64,000 nucleotides of DNA from Psychrobacter cibarius (GCA_030686115.1 CP131612.1:2666001-2730000), one strand, 5' to 3'. Shown: positions 9,589 through 18,795, counted from the first letter of the stretch. Numbers and translations: made by a program. The notes: a model not told the origin generated them from the sequence alone.

Positions 9589-10914
9589 ATGAATGAATCA
9601 GAGAATTCTAAGAATAAGACAATCGATGCATCTATTATGACATCGTTTGATCACCTTATTATCAATGCCAACATTGCGACGTTTTCTGCGCATTATGGTT
9701 TTGATATGTATGAAAACGAAGATGCTGATAGCGTCCCATACGGCCAGTTAGAGAACGCGGCTATCGGTATTAAAAACGGCAAAATCGCTTGGATTGGTGC
9801 ACAGGATCAAATCACTGCTCATCTGCCTAATTATCAAGATGCTCAAATAACAGATATAAATGGTAAATGGATCACCCCGGGGCTTATCGATTGCCATACG
9901 CATATCGTCTATGGTGGCAACCGCAGCAATGAGTTCGAAGCGCGATTGCAAGGTGCCAGTTATCAAGACATTGCTGCACAAGGCGGCGGTATCGTTGCGA
10001 CGGTTAGTGCCACCCGCGCCGCTAGTATTGAGTCGTTATTTGCACAAAGTGAAAAACGCTTAGTTGCTCTTATGAAAGAGGGCGTCACCAGCATCGAAAT
10101 CAAGTCTGGTTATGGCTTAGACTTAGACACGGAACGCAAAATGCTCACGGTCGCTTGCCAACTGGGAGAGAAATACGATATTCATGTGAGCACTACTTAT
10201 CTAGCAGCACATGCCCTACCACCTGAATACAAGTCTCACATGCAGGACCGCACAGACGAATACATCGAGCAAGTCTGCGAGTGGCTACCCATCTTGCATT
10301 CAGAAGGCTTAGTCGATGCAGTCGACGGCTTTTGTGAAAATATCGCCTTTAGTACTGAGCAAATCAGACGCGTTTTTGAAGTGGCACGCTCATTAAATAT
10401 CCCAGTTAAACTGCACTCTGAGCAATTATCTGACATAGGTGGCAGTGCCTTGGTTGCCGAATATAAAGGGCTATCAAGCGACCATTTAGAGCATTTATCA
10501 GAAGACGACATTAAAAAAATGGCAGCAAGCAATACCGTTGCAGTTCTATTGCCCGGCGCATTTTATACCTTACGTGATACCAAATTGCCACCCATTGAGG
10601 CATTACGTAGACACCAAGTACCTATGGCTATTTCTACTGACTGTAATCCTGGCACTTCACCGCTTACCTCATTATTGCTTGCGATGAACATGGGCTGTAC
10701 GCTGTTTTACTTAACGACTGAAGAGGTACTGGCAGGCTCAACCGTTTATGCAGCACAAGCGCTGGGGCTATCTAATAAAGGTAAAATAGAAGTTGGCTGT
10801 GATGCAGATTTAGTCCTATGGGATATCGCCCGCCCTGCGGATTTGGCTTATCAGATGGGACTAAACCCTATTAACGGCATTATGGTTCAAGGCAAGTGGC
10901 GTGAGACGGTATAG
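9589..10914 (+). CDS. hutI: Imidazolonepropionase
   Basis: Amidohydrolase that opens imidazolonepropionate to N-formimidoyl-glutamate, the substrate of HutG. 441 residues, about 25-30 longer than common family members because of an N-terminal extension. Metal ligands are in [10 protein letters not shown] and later [12 protein letters not shown] and [16 protein letters not shown] lies 6 bases before the ATG. Last gene of the hut operon, followed within 30 bp by a strong terminator. Confidence 0.95.
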   Translation: MNESENSKNKTIDASIMTSFDHLIINANIATFSAHYGFDMYENEDADSVPYGQLENAAIGIKNGKIAWIGAQDQITAHLPNYQDAQITDINGKWITPGLIDCHTHIVYGGNRSNEFEARLQGASYQDIAAQGGGIVATVSATRAASIESLFAQSEKRLVALMKEGVTSIEIKSGYGLDLDTERKMLTVACQLGEKYDIHVSTTYLAAHALPPEYKSHMQDRTDEYIEQVCEWLPILHSEGLVDAVDGFCENIAFSTEQIRRVFEVARSLNIPVKLHSEQLSDIGGSALVAEYKGLSSDHLEHLSEDDIKKMAASNTVAVLLPGAFYTLRDTKLPPIEALRRHQVPMAISTDCNPGTSPLTSLLLAMNMGCTLFYLTTEEVLAGSTVYAAQALGLSNKGKIEVGCDADLVLWDIARPADLAYQMGLNPINGIMVQGKWRETV

Positions 10915-10938
10915 CGAACTGATCTAACTACTCACATT

Positions 10939-10975
10939 AAAAAAGCCCCAGTCATTCAATGATTGGGGCTTTTTT
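10939..10975 (+). terminator. Rho-independent terminator of the hut operon
   Basis: Stem AAAAAGCCCCA / TGGGGCTTTTT extended inward by TCAT/ATGA, with a T-run on the plus strand. The A-run makes it potentially bidirectional, which would also serve the convergent PepSY gene. Confidence 0.9.
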
Positions 10976-11078
10976 AATAATAAATGCACAGCTTTGCTAT
11001 CTCATTTTCAAAAAACTGAGTAGCAAGAAAAACGACTATTAGCGATACCTATCATATCTATCTATCTAACTTACTTAG

Positions 11079-11663
11079 CTATTTCTTAAACTTATTGTTA
11101 AATACACTGCCAGTATTGGCATCAACATTTAGCCAAACGATACTATTACCTTTGAGGATATCAGCTTCATAATAGGATGCATGATCACTATAATCTCGGT
11201 CGTTTTTAAACTCAATCTCGATAACACGGCCGCCCGATTGTTTTTCAGCAATTTTCATTGCCTGTTTAACATCAATCTTCGCTTGTTTAAGTGCCTTATA
11301 ATCTACCAGATCGTCACTGTCTAATCGTTCCACATCCGTACTGATCACTCTACCATTCATGGCGTCGACTTTGATTTCATAGTTTCGGCTACTGGTTACG
11401 AATTCCATCTCATACACACCGCCTTGCGCTTTATCATCATCGTGATCAAAGCTGGCACTCATCAATAGACCAGATGACTTTTTCGCCGCAATATTTATTG
11501 CTTGTTGTAAGCTTATTCTACTGGCTTTGGCGGCTTGGACCTCACTTGCTAGCGGTTGCTGCGTAGATGCATAGATTGTCGTAGTGAACATAGCCGCACC
11601 CACTACTACTGCAGCACGAGTACCCAAAGTCGTTAGCGAAAATGGCTTGAAAATCTTGCTCAT
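11079..11663 (-). CDS. Exported protein with two PepSY domains
   Basis: A 194-residue protein with an N-terminal signal peptide (hydrophobic AAVVVGAAMFTTTIYA, about 14-30) and two tandem PepSY repeats, each ending in a conserved block: VYEMEFVTSSRNYEIKVDAM and VIEIEFKNDRDYS with EADIL. PepSY domains are associated with inhibition or modulation of proteases at the envelope, but the specific partner is unknown. The start at 11663 is chosen because GGAGA lies about 8 bases upstream and the signal peptide begins there. An upstream frame extends to 11726. It appears to be a single-gene unit, convergent with hutI. Confidence 0.78.
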   Translation of the reverse strand: MSKIFKPFSLTTLGTRAAVVVGAAMFTTTIYASTQQPLASEVQAAKASRISLQQAINIAAKKSSGLLMSASFDHDDDKAQGGVYEMEFVTSSRNYEIKVDAMNGRVISTDVERLDSDDLVDYKALKQAKIDVKQAMKIAEKQSGGRVIEIEFKNDRDYSDHASYYEADILKGNSIVWLNVDANTGSVFNNKFKK

Positions 11664-11794
11664 AACGGTCTCCACAAAATTAATCTTATTGAGTGTTCTA
11701 AAATTATTATCTTTTAAAAAACACACATTATCAATAGGTCAATCGTATCACTTCATAAAAACCACTTTGACTGCTCACGGTAGGGTTAATCCAT

Positions 11795-11828
11795 AAAAAA
11801 CGCGCCTATCGTTAAAACAGACGCGTTA
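11795..11828 (-). terminator. Terminator of gdhA
   Basis: AACGCG/CGCGTT stem with an AT-rich loop and six or more T residues following on the minus strand, about 30 bp after the gdhA stop. Confidence 0.75.
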
Positions 11829-11858
11829 TTCGTTAATAGGTGGCTATGATAAAAGTGC

Positions 11859-13205
11859 TTAGTTTAAAATACCGTAAGCAACCAATGCATCAGCAACTCG
11901 TTTAAAGCCAACGATATTTGCACCAGCCATATAGTTGATATAGCCATTATCCGTTTGACCATACTGTTCTGAGGCATCAGCTGCGCAGTCATGGATATTT
12001 CTCATGATATTTTTGAGGCGCAAGTCGATTTGCTCAAAGCTCTTATACTGACGGACTGAGTTTTGTGACATCTCAAGCGCAGAGACTGCTACACCGCCCG
12101 CGTTGGCGGCTTTACCTGGGGCATAATGCACCCGGTGCAAACGAATATAGTCGATGGCTTCAGCAGTCAATGGCATGTTGGCACCTTCGACAACGTATGT
12201 GATGCCATTTTCAACCATGAGCTTGGCATCTTCTTCATTGACTTCGTTTTGCGTCGCTGATGGAATCGCGATGTCACCTTTGAATTGCCACGGCTTTTGC
12301 TTCGCAAACCACTCTCCACCATAAACATCGACGTACTCAGCCAACGGTTTGCTTTTTGCTTTTTGCGCCTTGAGCCAATCAATTTTTTCTTGATTCAGAC
12401 CCGCTTCATCATACAAAGTCCCTTGTGAGTCTGACACAGTAACGACGATGCCACCCAGCATATGGGCTTTTTCAGCAGCATGTAATGAGACGTTACCAGC
12501 ACCTGAAACCAATACTCTCTTACCTTTGATATCGTCATTTTGCGCCGTAAGCATATTTTCTAAGAAATACACCGCGCCATAACCTGTCGCCTCAGTACGC
12601 ATCAAGCTCCCACCGAAGCCAACGCCTTTACCGGTCAAAACGCCGCCGTATTCATGCGTTAAATTCTTATACATAGCAAACATATAGCTGACTTCACGCC
12701 CACCCACGCCAATGTCACCAGCGGGCACATCGATGTCTTTATTCACATAGTGATGTAGCTCACGCATAAAGGCATAGCAAAAACGGCGGATTTCACTGTC
12801 TGTTTTGCCTTTGGGATCAAAATCAGAGCCACCTTTACCGCCGCCCATTGGCAATCCAGTCAAAGCGTTTTTGAATATTTGCTCAAAGCCTAAAAACTTC
12901 AACACAGATTGGTTGACAGTCGGATGAAATCTCACGCCACCTTTATAAGGACCTAAGGCATTGCTGAACTGGACACGCCAGCCGCGGTTAACCTGAACTT
13001 CACCTTGGTCATTTTCCCAGTTAATACGAAAAGCAATAACGCGGTCAGGCTCAACGAGGCGCTCAAATATTTTAAAAGTATCATATTCTGGGTGGGCGTC
13101 GTATAACGGCGCAATCGTAATTGCAACTTCTTTTACCGCTTGAACGAATTCAGGTTGATGGGCGTAACGCGCTTCGACTTTTTCGATGGCCTGACTGATA
13201 CTCAT
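11859..13205 (-). CDS. gdhA: NADP-specific glutamate dehydrogenase
   Basis: Reductive amination of 2-oxoglutarate to glutamate (or the reverse), cytoplasmic hexamer. 448 residues, the standard length of the hexameric small class. The glycine-rich active-site segment is LPMGGGKGGSDFDPKG with the catalytic Lys region. The VPAGDIGVGGREVSYMF block and the Rossmann segment VLVSGAGNVSLHAAEKAHML are intact. AAGGA lies about 6 bases before the ATG. The proximity to the hut operon fits nitrogen and glutamate metabolism but it is transcribed separately. Confidence 0.95.
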   Translation of the reverse strand: MSISQAIEKVEARYAHQPEFVQAVKEVAITIAPLYDAHPEYDTFKIFERLVEPDRVIAFRINWENDQGEVQVNRGWRVQFSNALGPYKGGVRFHPTVNQSVLKFLGFEQIFKNALTGLPMGGGKGGSDFDPKGKTDSEIRRFCYAFMRELHHYVNKDIDVPAGDIGVGGREVSYMFAMYKNLTHEYGGVLTGKGVGFGGSLMRTEATGYGAVYFLENMLTAQNDDIKGKRVLVSGAGNVSLHAAEKAHMLGGIVVTVSDSQGTLYDEAGLNQEKIDWLKAQKAKSKPLAEYVDVYGGEWFAKQKPWQFKGDIAIPSATQNEVNEEDAKLMVENGITYVVEGANMPLTAEAIDYIRLHRVHYAPGKAANAGGVAVSALEMSQNSVRQYKSFEQIDLRLKNIMRNIHDCAADASEQYGQTDNGYINYMAGANIVGFKRVADALVAYGILN

Positions 13206-13841
13206 ATCTTTTCCTTAGGGTAAAAATGGTGATCGTGCTTACTTACACCGATATCACGTCGTATGACAACAAACGAGAGGATTGTAGACACTGGTGTAAA
13301 ACTGAAATTGCCTCGACACGCTGGCTTGTGTAGAGACAAGTGGGATTAAAAAAGCTGACTGAATTTATGCCTAGATGCCATATTCAGAGACAAGAACATT
13401 TTTTATCTCATAATATATATCATTTTTGAGGCGTATAAGTCTAGTAAATATCACCATCATGAAAAGTTATAAGCGATTTTTATTGGCACAGTCTAGCGTG
13501 CGCCTTTGCATAGCACCTTGAGATGCCGACTGATGAGCTTACAGATCTCATTGATTGTGCTAAAAATAGTCCTGTATTACTAAAAAATCTTCGTTTTTCT
13601 AATCGGTAAATAAATCAAATATTAATGGAAATTTGTGTATTGATAACCGTTAAGTAAAGACGAAAGGTCAATAATCAGCACCAAACGGTATAAAAGACCC
13701 AAAAAATTGGCTTTTTGCTCGAGCTGATGTATATCAATATTAACAGCAAGGGTTTATAATAGCCGACTTAGTCAACATTTATTCTCCACCATTACTAACT
13801 GTTATTTTATCAATTGAATAACCCGTCATAGAGAAAGCGAT
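13206..13841. other. Long intergenic region, gdhA / roadblock gene
   Basis: 636 bp between divergent genes with no supported ORF. It must contain the gdhA promoter (minus) and the promoter for the plus-strand cluster. A TATAAT at 13755-13760, about 80 bp before the roadblock ATG, is the best -10 candidate, but no convincing -35 lies 17 bp upstream. I see no riboswitch-like or strongly folded element. Confidence 0.5.
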
Positions 13842-14204
13842 ATGCGTACAGATTCATTCCAGCAAATTTTGGAAGACCTAAACAGCTCATCAGCCGATGT
13901 TGAAGCATCTGCCCTTATTTCTAACGATGGTCTGATGATTGCCTCAGCACTACCAACGGGCGTTGATGAAGACCGTGTTGGCGCTATGTCAGCGGCTTTA
14001 TTGTCATTGGGTGACCGCGCAGGTCGTGAGTTGGCACGTGGTAGTATCGATCGTATTATGATTCAAGGTGAAAAAGGCTACGTGATTATGACCTCATCTG
14101 GAGATGAAGCGGTACTTACTATCATGGCAAAACCGAATGCAAAACTTGGTTTGATATTCTTAGATATCAAGCGTGCCTCAGAAGCCCTTGCAAAACTTAT
14201 CTAA
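13842..14204 (+). CDS. Roadblock/LC7 (MglB-like) domain protein
   Basis: A 120-residue single-domain roadblock/LC7 protein. Typical features are DVEASALISNDGLMIASALP at the N-terminus, the alanine-rich helix GAMSAALLSLGDRAGRELA, and the closing strand-helix with KLGLIFLDIKRASEAL. Such proteins dimerise and often regulate small Ras-like GTPases or act as scaffolds in motility and polarity. No MglA-type GTPase gene lies beside it. It starts a same-strand run with a PAS protein and a PhnD-like protein, with a 272-bp spacer before the next gene. Confidence 0.85.
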   Translation: MRTDSFQQILEDLNSSSADVEASALISNDGLMIASALPTGVDEDRVGAMSAALLSLGDRAGRELARGSIDRIMIQGEKGYVIMTSSGDEAVLTIMAKPNAKLGLIFLDIKRASEALAKLI

Positions 14205-14476
14205 TTGGTAAATTTGGATTTTTGTCGATAACACATTTTTTATTATTTAATGTCATATAGCACATAGCGCGACTGATAAATATGACTTTAAATCAAAATG
14301 AAGTGACTGTCTCATAAAAAATATTTAAGATGGCACACATTATTTGTATGGAATAATAGCCTGATAGATATTGGGACGACGACTGAGCTGAAAGGCAACA
14401 TGATGTTATCGACAACTACCACACCAGATTGGCTTTTTAATGATTATAAATATAACGATAAATAAAGGAGATTACG

Positions 14477-14971
14477 ATGGGTTCTCCAATCCCTGATGCA
14501 CATAAGCCTGATATGCCCGCTGAGCAGATTACTCTGACTTATTATGATGGTACATCACGGACTGTCTATGATACTGGTATTGAACGCCCCTATCCTGATG
14601 GCAAGCTGATTGTATCGCGCACCGACTTGGATGGTGTGCTGACTCACGTCAACGATGCTTTTGTCGAAATCAGTGGCTACAGCGTTGATGAGCTTATTGG
14701 TCAGCCACAATCTATTTTGCGCCACCCTGATATGCCAAAAGCCGCTTATAAAGATTTGTGGGATACCGCAGCGGCTGGGCAAAAATGGCATGGCTACGTT
14801 AAGAATTTATGCAAAGATGGTAGTCACTATTGGGTCTATGCGACCGTTGTGCCAAACATTCGTCGCGGCGAAACAGTGGGTTATACCTCGGTACGCCGTA
14901 AGCCATCGCGTAGCAAAATCGAAGCGGCTATGGCTCAGTATGCCCAAATGAATCAAAATGAGGAAGGCTAA
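14477..14971 (+). CDS. Stand-alone PAS domain protein (Aer-like)
   Basis: A 164-residue cytoplasmic protein with one PAS domain (about 38-135). It carries SRTDLDGVLTHVNDAFVEIS and the Aer-type segment LIGQPQSILRHPDMPKAAY, then GYVKNLCKDGSHYWVYATVV. Aer PAS domains bind FAD and sense redox state, so a flavin or other cofactor is likely but not proven. There is no output domain (no HAMP, MCP or kinase), so it must signal through partners. The RBS is AAAGGAG. The next gene starts 3 bp after its stop with its RBS inside the PAS coding end, so the two are coupled. Confidence 0.85.
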   Translation: MGSPIPDAHKPDMPAEQITLTYYDGTSRTVYDTGIERPYPDGKLIVSRTDLDGVLTHVNDAFVEISGYSVDELIGQPQSILRHPDMPKAAYKDLWDTAAAGQKWHGYVKNLCKDGSHYWVYATVVPNIRRGETVGYTSVRRKPSRSKIEAAMAQYAQMNQNEEG

Positions 14972-14974
14972 ATC

Positions 14975-15721
14975 ATGACGACACACAATATGTTAATCGC
15001 CCCTGATTTTTCTCCTGAGCGTTTTGCAGGCTGGCACATGTTTAATATTTTGATTCAAAAACGTGCCAACCTGAATATGCATCTGAACATACCTACCTCA
15101 CATGCTGAACAAGAGCAAATCATTGAGGCAGGTGACATTCAAGTTATCTATGCCAACCCATTTGATGCAGCCGCTTTGATCCGTGAACAAGGTTATCGTG
15201 CTGTTGCACGCCCTATCGGCAAATCAGATGAGATGGTCATTGCTGCGGCAAACAGTGATATCAAGCGCTTAGAAGACATTAAAGCGGGTGCGACCGTAGC
15301 AATGGCAGACAACCGTGATGTTAAGCTGATTGGCTTACGCTTGCTAGAAGCTGTGGATATAGAAGAGTCTGATCTTAACTGGGATATCACTGAAACTTAT
15401 CAGGCAGCCGCCCGTAAAGTCATCAAAGGTGATGCTCAAGCGGCCTTCTTCTTAGCAGAGATTTTTCATAGCTTTTCACGCTTGACCAAAACTCAGCTGT
15501 CAGTGCTAATCGAAAGTGATTTGGCAGACATTAGCCATGTATTACTGATTAAAGATGGCTTTCCTGATACAGAAATATTCATGAATGCGATCCTGAACTT
15601 GCATAATGATGACGATGGTAAAGAAGCATTGGCTGAACTTGGCATGCCTCAAGGGTTTGAAGCCATGGACGAAGAAGATGCTGAATTTATGATAGATTTG
15701 ATGCAAACTTTACTTGATTAA
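14975..15721 (+). CDS. PhnD-like binding-fold protein lacking an export signal
   Basis: A 248-residue protein resembling phosphate/phosphonate ABC-transporter binding proteins (PhnD-like). Typical segments are VIYANPFDAAALIREQGY, LEDIKAGATVAMADNRDVKL and an AARKVIKGDAQAAFFLAEIFH hinge region. The mature fold begins almost at the first residue (TTHNMLIAPDFSPERFAGW), with no signal peptide, and no transporter genes are nearby. It therefore probably acts in the cytoplasm as a ligand sensor. Tight coupling to the PAS gene (3-bp gap) implies a shared job. The ligand is unknown. Confidence 0.72.
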   Translation: MTTHNMLIAPDFSPERFAGWHMFNILIQKRANLNMHLNIPTSHAEQEQIIEAGDIQVIYANPFDAAALIREQGYRAVARPIGKSDEMVIAAANSDIKRLEDIKAGATVAMADNRDVKLIGLRLLEAVDIEESDLNWDITETYQAAARKVIKGDAQAAFFLAEIFHSFSRLTKTQLSVLIESDLADISHVLLIKDGFPDTEIFMNAILNLHNDDDGKEALAELGMPQGFEAMDEEDAEFMIDLMQTLLD

Positions 15722-15770
15722 TTATTAATTACTACTTATTAATTGGCACGTTGCACCGCTTCGCTTAGTG

Positions 15771-15865
15771 AAGTCATAGCCTATTGTCGCTCAATAGTGG
15801 CTATATCATTTTGACCATACGATATTAGCCATAAGCTGTTAGCCATATAATAGACACTATGACTT
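15771..15865 (+). promoter_or_regulatory. Nested inverted repeats before the 15879 gene
   Basis: AAGTCATAG (15771-15779) is complementary to CTATGACTT (15857-15865), just before the AAAGGA RBS of the next gene. Inside it an ATAGCC-TATTG / CAATA-GT-GGCTAT hairpin occupies about 15777-15805. If transcribed, the structure could influence access to the RBS. No T-run supports termination. Confidence 0.35.
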
Positions 15866-15878
15866 AAAGGACACTATT

Positions 15879-16496
15879 ATGTCTGATTTAGACCTTATCA
15901 AAGAAAATGAGATGGAAGCGCGCCGAGTATTTCGTTTATATTCGCGTAAAGTGTTTTTGGCACCCAATAACCGTCATTTTCATGAACAACGTATCAATGC
16001 CGCATTACTTTTAACCGAAAAAGAGCCGCTACAAGGTGCCGTCGCAGACTTTTTTTATGGCTGTTGGTATGACATTCCTTACGATGTAAATAATCTGTTT
16101 ACGCGTATTAAAGATCGCTTGTACCCTCATGTCCAGCAAGGGTTTCGCGATTGTATTAGTAAGAAGCGATATATTCAACGCAATAGTATGCTGGCGACTC
16201 GCTGGAGTGTTCTGATATCGCCGTCTCTCAATGAGCAAAAACAGCGATTGCTTATCAGTAGCGATGACGCCAAAGAAATATCCAAAGACATCACCGCTGA
16301 GCTCATGCAAGCGCGTGAAGATAAGGATTGGGGCACGATTGAGCAGATCGAAAACGAATTCTTTGCTCACTGTATCGCTCGCAATGATCGACTTGCCTTC
16401 TCGTTAGTATGGTTTCGCTTGGGTAAAAGCGACTGGCAGTTCGATGAGCGCTGGAACAACTGTCAACAGCATCTTGATCAGACCATCAAGACCTAA
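15879..16496 (+). CDS. Conserved hypothetical protein in roadblock/PAS cluster
   Basis: 205 residues, soluble, rich in charged and aromatic residues; family not recognised. The middle contains a duplicated aromatic pattern (FFYGCWYDIPYDVNNLF) and a helical C-terminal half (ISKDITAELMQAREDKDWGTIEQ). There is no signal peptide or membrane segment. AAAGGA lies about 8 bases before the ATG. It follows the PhnD-like gene by 158 bp and precedes the next gene by 29 bp, so it probably belongs with the same functional group. Confidence 0.65.
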   Translation: MSDLDLIKENEMEARRVFRLYSRKVFLAPNNRHFHEQRINAALLLTEKEPLQGAVADFFYGCWYDIPYDVNNLFTRIKDRLYPHVQQGFRDCISKKRYIQRNSMLATRWSVLISPSLNEQKQRLLISSDDAKEISKDITAELMQAREDKDWGTIEQIENEFFAHCIARNDRLAFSLVWFRLGKSDWQFDERWNNCQQHLDQTIKT

Positions 16497-16525
16497 TTTA
16501 TCGCCGATTTAACCCTTTCATCACA

Positions 16526-17152
16526 ATGGTAGCCGCTATGTCCTCTTACTTAAATGCTGATAAAACGTATCTAACCCTCACTCCAGCCGGTATTTTTGAG
16601 GCATTTTCACAAAGTGAGCCCACTGATGAACAGCTGTCATTACAAGACTTAATGTCCTATGGGCAGACATTGCTCGCCGCTGATTGGCTTGAGCGTTATT
16701 CTGACGAATGGCTACAGAGCTTTATAGAACACGGCTGGATTGAAAAGCTGTCTTTGTTGTTACCCGCACCCAATCTGCCGTTGGACCAGTTTTTACCGTA
16801 TGTGGTTGCCAGCTTATCCGGTAAACGCCGTGCCGCTATTGGCTCTGATGAAGGGTTTTGCCTAGCACGAATCGGTTACAGCCAAGAAGAAGCGGACATG
16901 CTAAGTGTTGCAGCTGCTGACTTTTCAGGTTTTATGATTCGCCAAAAACAACGCGGCTGGGCGGTCGAAAGCCAAGCCATCTCGTTTTTTCAACAAGTTG
17001 ACTTACTGATTCCTGAGACCAGCTTTGTGTTTTTATGGATTGATGGTTCAGGTTACGCCCTCATCATCGATGGCGAGCCTTTGACTAATAGCCGCGCCTT
17101 TGTTGAGATGGTATGGGCATTGAAAACATCTGGATTAAGATTTCTTAGTTAA
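16526..17152 (+). CDS. Hypothetical protein, C-terminal half roadblock-like
   Basis: 208 residues. The N-terminal half is helical and acidic. The C-terminal half (about 105-208) has a pattern reminiscent of roadblock/LC7 domains: SDEGFCLARIGYSQEEADML, an alanine-rich helix SVAAADFSGFMIRQ, and the strand SFVFLWIDGSGYALIIDG. This resemblance is weak and read by eye. If it is right, the cluster has a roadblock protein at both ends. The ATG at 16526 has no clear RBS; ATG 16538 is an alternative. A terminator lies about 240 bp downstream. Confidence 0.62.
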   Translation: MVAAMSSYLNADKTYLTLTPAGIFEAFSQSEPTDEQLSLQDLMSYGQTLLAADWLERYSDEWLQSFIEHGWIEKLSLLLPAPNLPLDQFLPYVVASLSGKRRAAIGSDEGFCLARIGYSQEEADMLSVAAADFSGFMIRQKQRGWAVESQAISFFQQVDLLIPETSFVFLWIDGSGYALIIDGEPLTNSRAFVEMVWALKTSGLRFLS

Positions 17153-17391
17153 TTCAACCAAACCACTTGATATATCAGTATGACACGCTGCCATACTGAC
17201 CAGTGCGCTTATATCAAACCAAGCGCACTTCTTTCAATCTCTCACATCTGCTTTACTTTCAATATATTTTTTTCTTTCATCTTCTGCTGTAGCCGATTTA
17301 ATACGATTTGTATACAAGGATAAAGTACTACAAATTGCACTTAGCCTTTACGCATGGTTAAGATGTGATATTCAAATAAATTATGAAATAA

Positions 17392-17421
17392 AAAAAAGAC
17401 GCTTTAAATAGCGTCTTTTTT
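17392..17421. terminator. Bidirectional rho-independent terminator
   Basis: AAAAAAGACGCT / AGCGTCTTTTTT stem with a short AT loop and T-runs on both strands, between convergent genes. Confidence 0.85.
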
Positions 17422-17430
17422 ATTTGTTGC

Positions 17431-17538
17431 TATAGTCAAGGAATTTTAGAATCGCTACAAGGCGACCGACCGCAGATAGTACACTGAGTACATCTAGAGC
17501 GGGTAACACCGTAGCGGTTTAAAAATGCTCTGACTATA
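17431..17538. repeat. MITE-like inverted-repeat element (108 bp)
   Basis: The element begins TATAGTCA and ends TGACTATA, a perfect 8-bp terminal inverted repeat. The similarity continues inward: CGCTAC at about 17453 faces GTAGCG at 17511, with AT-rich arms between. It carries no coding capacity and abuts the 3' end of the HdeD-like gene. A related core (AAGGCGGTCGACCACAGACAGC) recurs at 26379-26400. A small non-autonomous or REP-like repeat is inferred. No transposase was identified in the window. Confidence 0.55.
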
Positions 17539-17547
17539 TAACTAAAC

Positions 17548-18069
17548 TTATATATTGCGCACCACAATTGATTGTATACGTGAATACATAATTAAGGATA
17601 TGCCGTTAGATATCAACTCGACGGCCAACAGTATGCCAAGAATATACGTCGCTGACTGCGGATAACTGGTAAATATCATGATAGCCAATATAATAGAGAG
17701 CAGCCCTGATAGTAATATTGGGACAAAAGCCACTGTCCGACGTAGACCGAAAGCAACAACAACTCTGACTATACCTGTTGCCATAAATAAAATAGCAATT
17801 ACCATGGTCAAGGTCAATATGCCTTGCAACGGATCTTGTAATAATTCAATACCAATTAATACACCAAGTACACCGCCGATGGCAGCCAGCACTTTTCCAG
17901 TGGTACTAGGTGCTCGGAACAAGGCAATAAACTGTAAAACACCCACTAAAAGGAAGATAAAACCTGCTAACTGCTCAGCGGCCAAAGTGGCGCTAAGAGG
18001 ATTAAAAAATGCAAAGATACCGCCAAGAATACTAATGATGCCAATGACTAACCATAATGTACGATTCAT
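17548..18069 (-). CDS. HdeD-family (DUF308) membrane protein
   Basis: 173-residue integral membrane protein with about six hydrophobic segments in three helix-hairpin repeats, the HdeD/DUF308 pattern (LVIGIISILGGIFAFFNPLS, GVLGVLIGIELLQDPLQGIL, LLSIILAIMIFTSYPQSA). In E. coli HdeD contributes to acid resistance at high cell density. A role here beyond envelope stress is not supported. AAGG precedes the ATG. Single gene between a repeat element and an unrelated GNAT gene. Confidence 0.82.
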   Translation of the reverse strand: MNRTLWLVIGIISILGGIFAFFNPLSATLAAEQLAGFIFLLVGVLQFIALFRAPSTTGKVLAAIGGVLGVLIGIELLQDPLQGILTLTMVIAILFMATGIVRVVVAFGLRRTVAFVPILLSGLLSIILAIMIFTSYPQSATYILGILLAVELISNGISLIMYSRIQSIVVRNI

Positions 18070-18194
18070 AAGACGACCTTATTTTACATTTAATAGAAAA
18101 TAAATTATATCGCAAACCTTACCTTGTGTTGTATAACGGTAGTAATATCTTCGAGTAGTCCTGTTAATATCAGAGTGTGGGGATTGATTTGTGG

Positions 18195-18770
18195 TCACAA
18201 GCCTGCTAACTGATTGTCCCACTGTTGCCGCGTCATTTTATACAGTACATGCTCAGCCAGCTGATGGTTAGGGTTAAGGGCTGGATGGTAGAAGTTGGCG
18301 CGGGTATTCATCATACCAAGGCGCTCCATAACCAATTGCGAGCGCTTATTGATAAGCGCTGTGAATGACACAACCTCATCGAGCGACAGCTCAGTAAAAG
18401 CGAAATTCAGCGCCGCACGTGCCGCCTCGGTAGCATAGCCCTGTCCCCAATAATCTTTATGTAGTCGCCATGCAATCTCGACAGCCGGGGCAAAAGACAT
18501 ATCTGCGTGGGTATCATTCAAGCCAACAAAACCGATAAAATCATCATATGTTTTGGTGCTATTTTTTAAACATACTGCCCAAAGCCCCCAGCCTTGATTA
18601 GCAATAAGCTGCTGGCATTTACTAGCGATGATGTCACTTACTTTAGGCGTTAATAACTTGGGAAAATACTTCATTACCTCAGGATCAGCATTTATTTCAG
18701 CAAAAACAGCAAAGTCACTTGCTTGCCATTGCCTAAGGTAAAGACGTTCTGTTTCTATCACATTTATCAT
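18195..18770 (-). CDS. GNAT N-acetyltransferase (RimJ/RimL type)
   Basis: About 191 residues. Acetyl-CoA-dependent N-acetyltransferase of the RimJ/RimL subgroup: N-terminal IETERLYLRQW, middle VEIAWRLHKDYWGQGYATEA (acetyl-CoA pyrophosphate loop) and C-terminal LVMERLGM. The substrate, a protein N-terminus or small amine, cannot be told. The start used is the ATG at 18770; an in-frame GTG lies three codons upstream at 18779. It starts 25 bp after the nucleotidyltransferase stop on the same strand, so it may be the tail of the molybdoenzyme operon. Confidence 0.85.
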   Translation of the reverse strand: MINVIETERLYLRQWQASDFAVFAEINADPEVMKYFPKLLTPKVSDIIASKCQQLIANQGWGLWAVCLKNSTKTYDDFIGFVGLNDTHADMSFAPAVEIAWRLHKDYWGQGYATEAARAALNFAFTELSLDEVVSFTALINKRSQLVMERLGMMNTRANFYHPALNPNHQLAEHVLYKMTRQQWDNQLAGL

Positions 18771-18795
18771 TTTTATCACTTATGGATTGACACTG

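Larger units (their letters stand above)
17153..17547. other. Intergenic region with terminator and repeat element
   Basis: 395 bp between convergent genes. It contains a terminator (17392-17421) and a 108-bp inverted-terminus element (17431-17538), both listed separately. A TTGTATACAA palindrome is at 17308-17317. No ORF is supported. Confidence 0.5.

Noticed and set aside
17308..17317. TTGTATACAA palindrome as a second HutC site
   Set aside because: It lacks the central TA of the 12-bp operator and is far from any hut gene.
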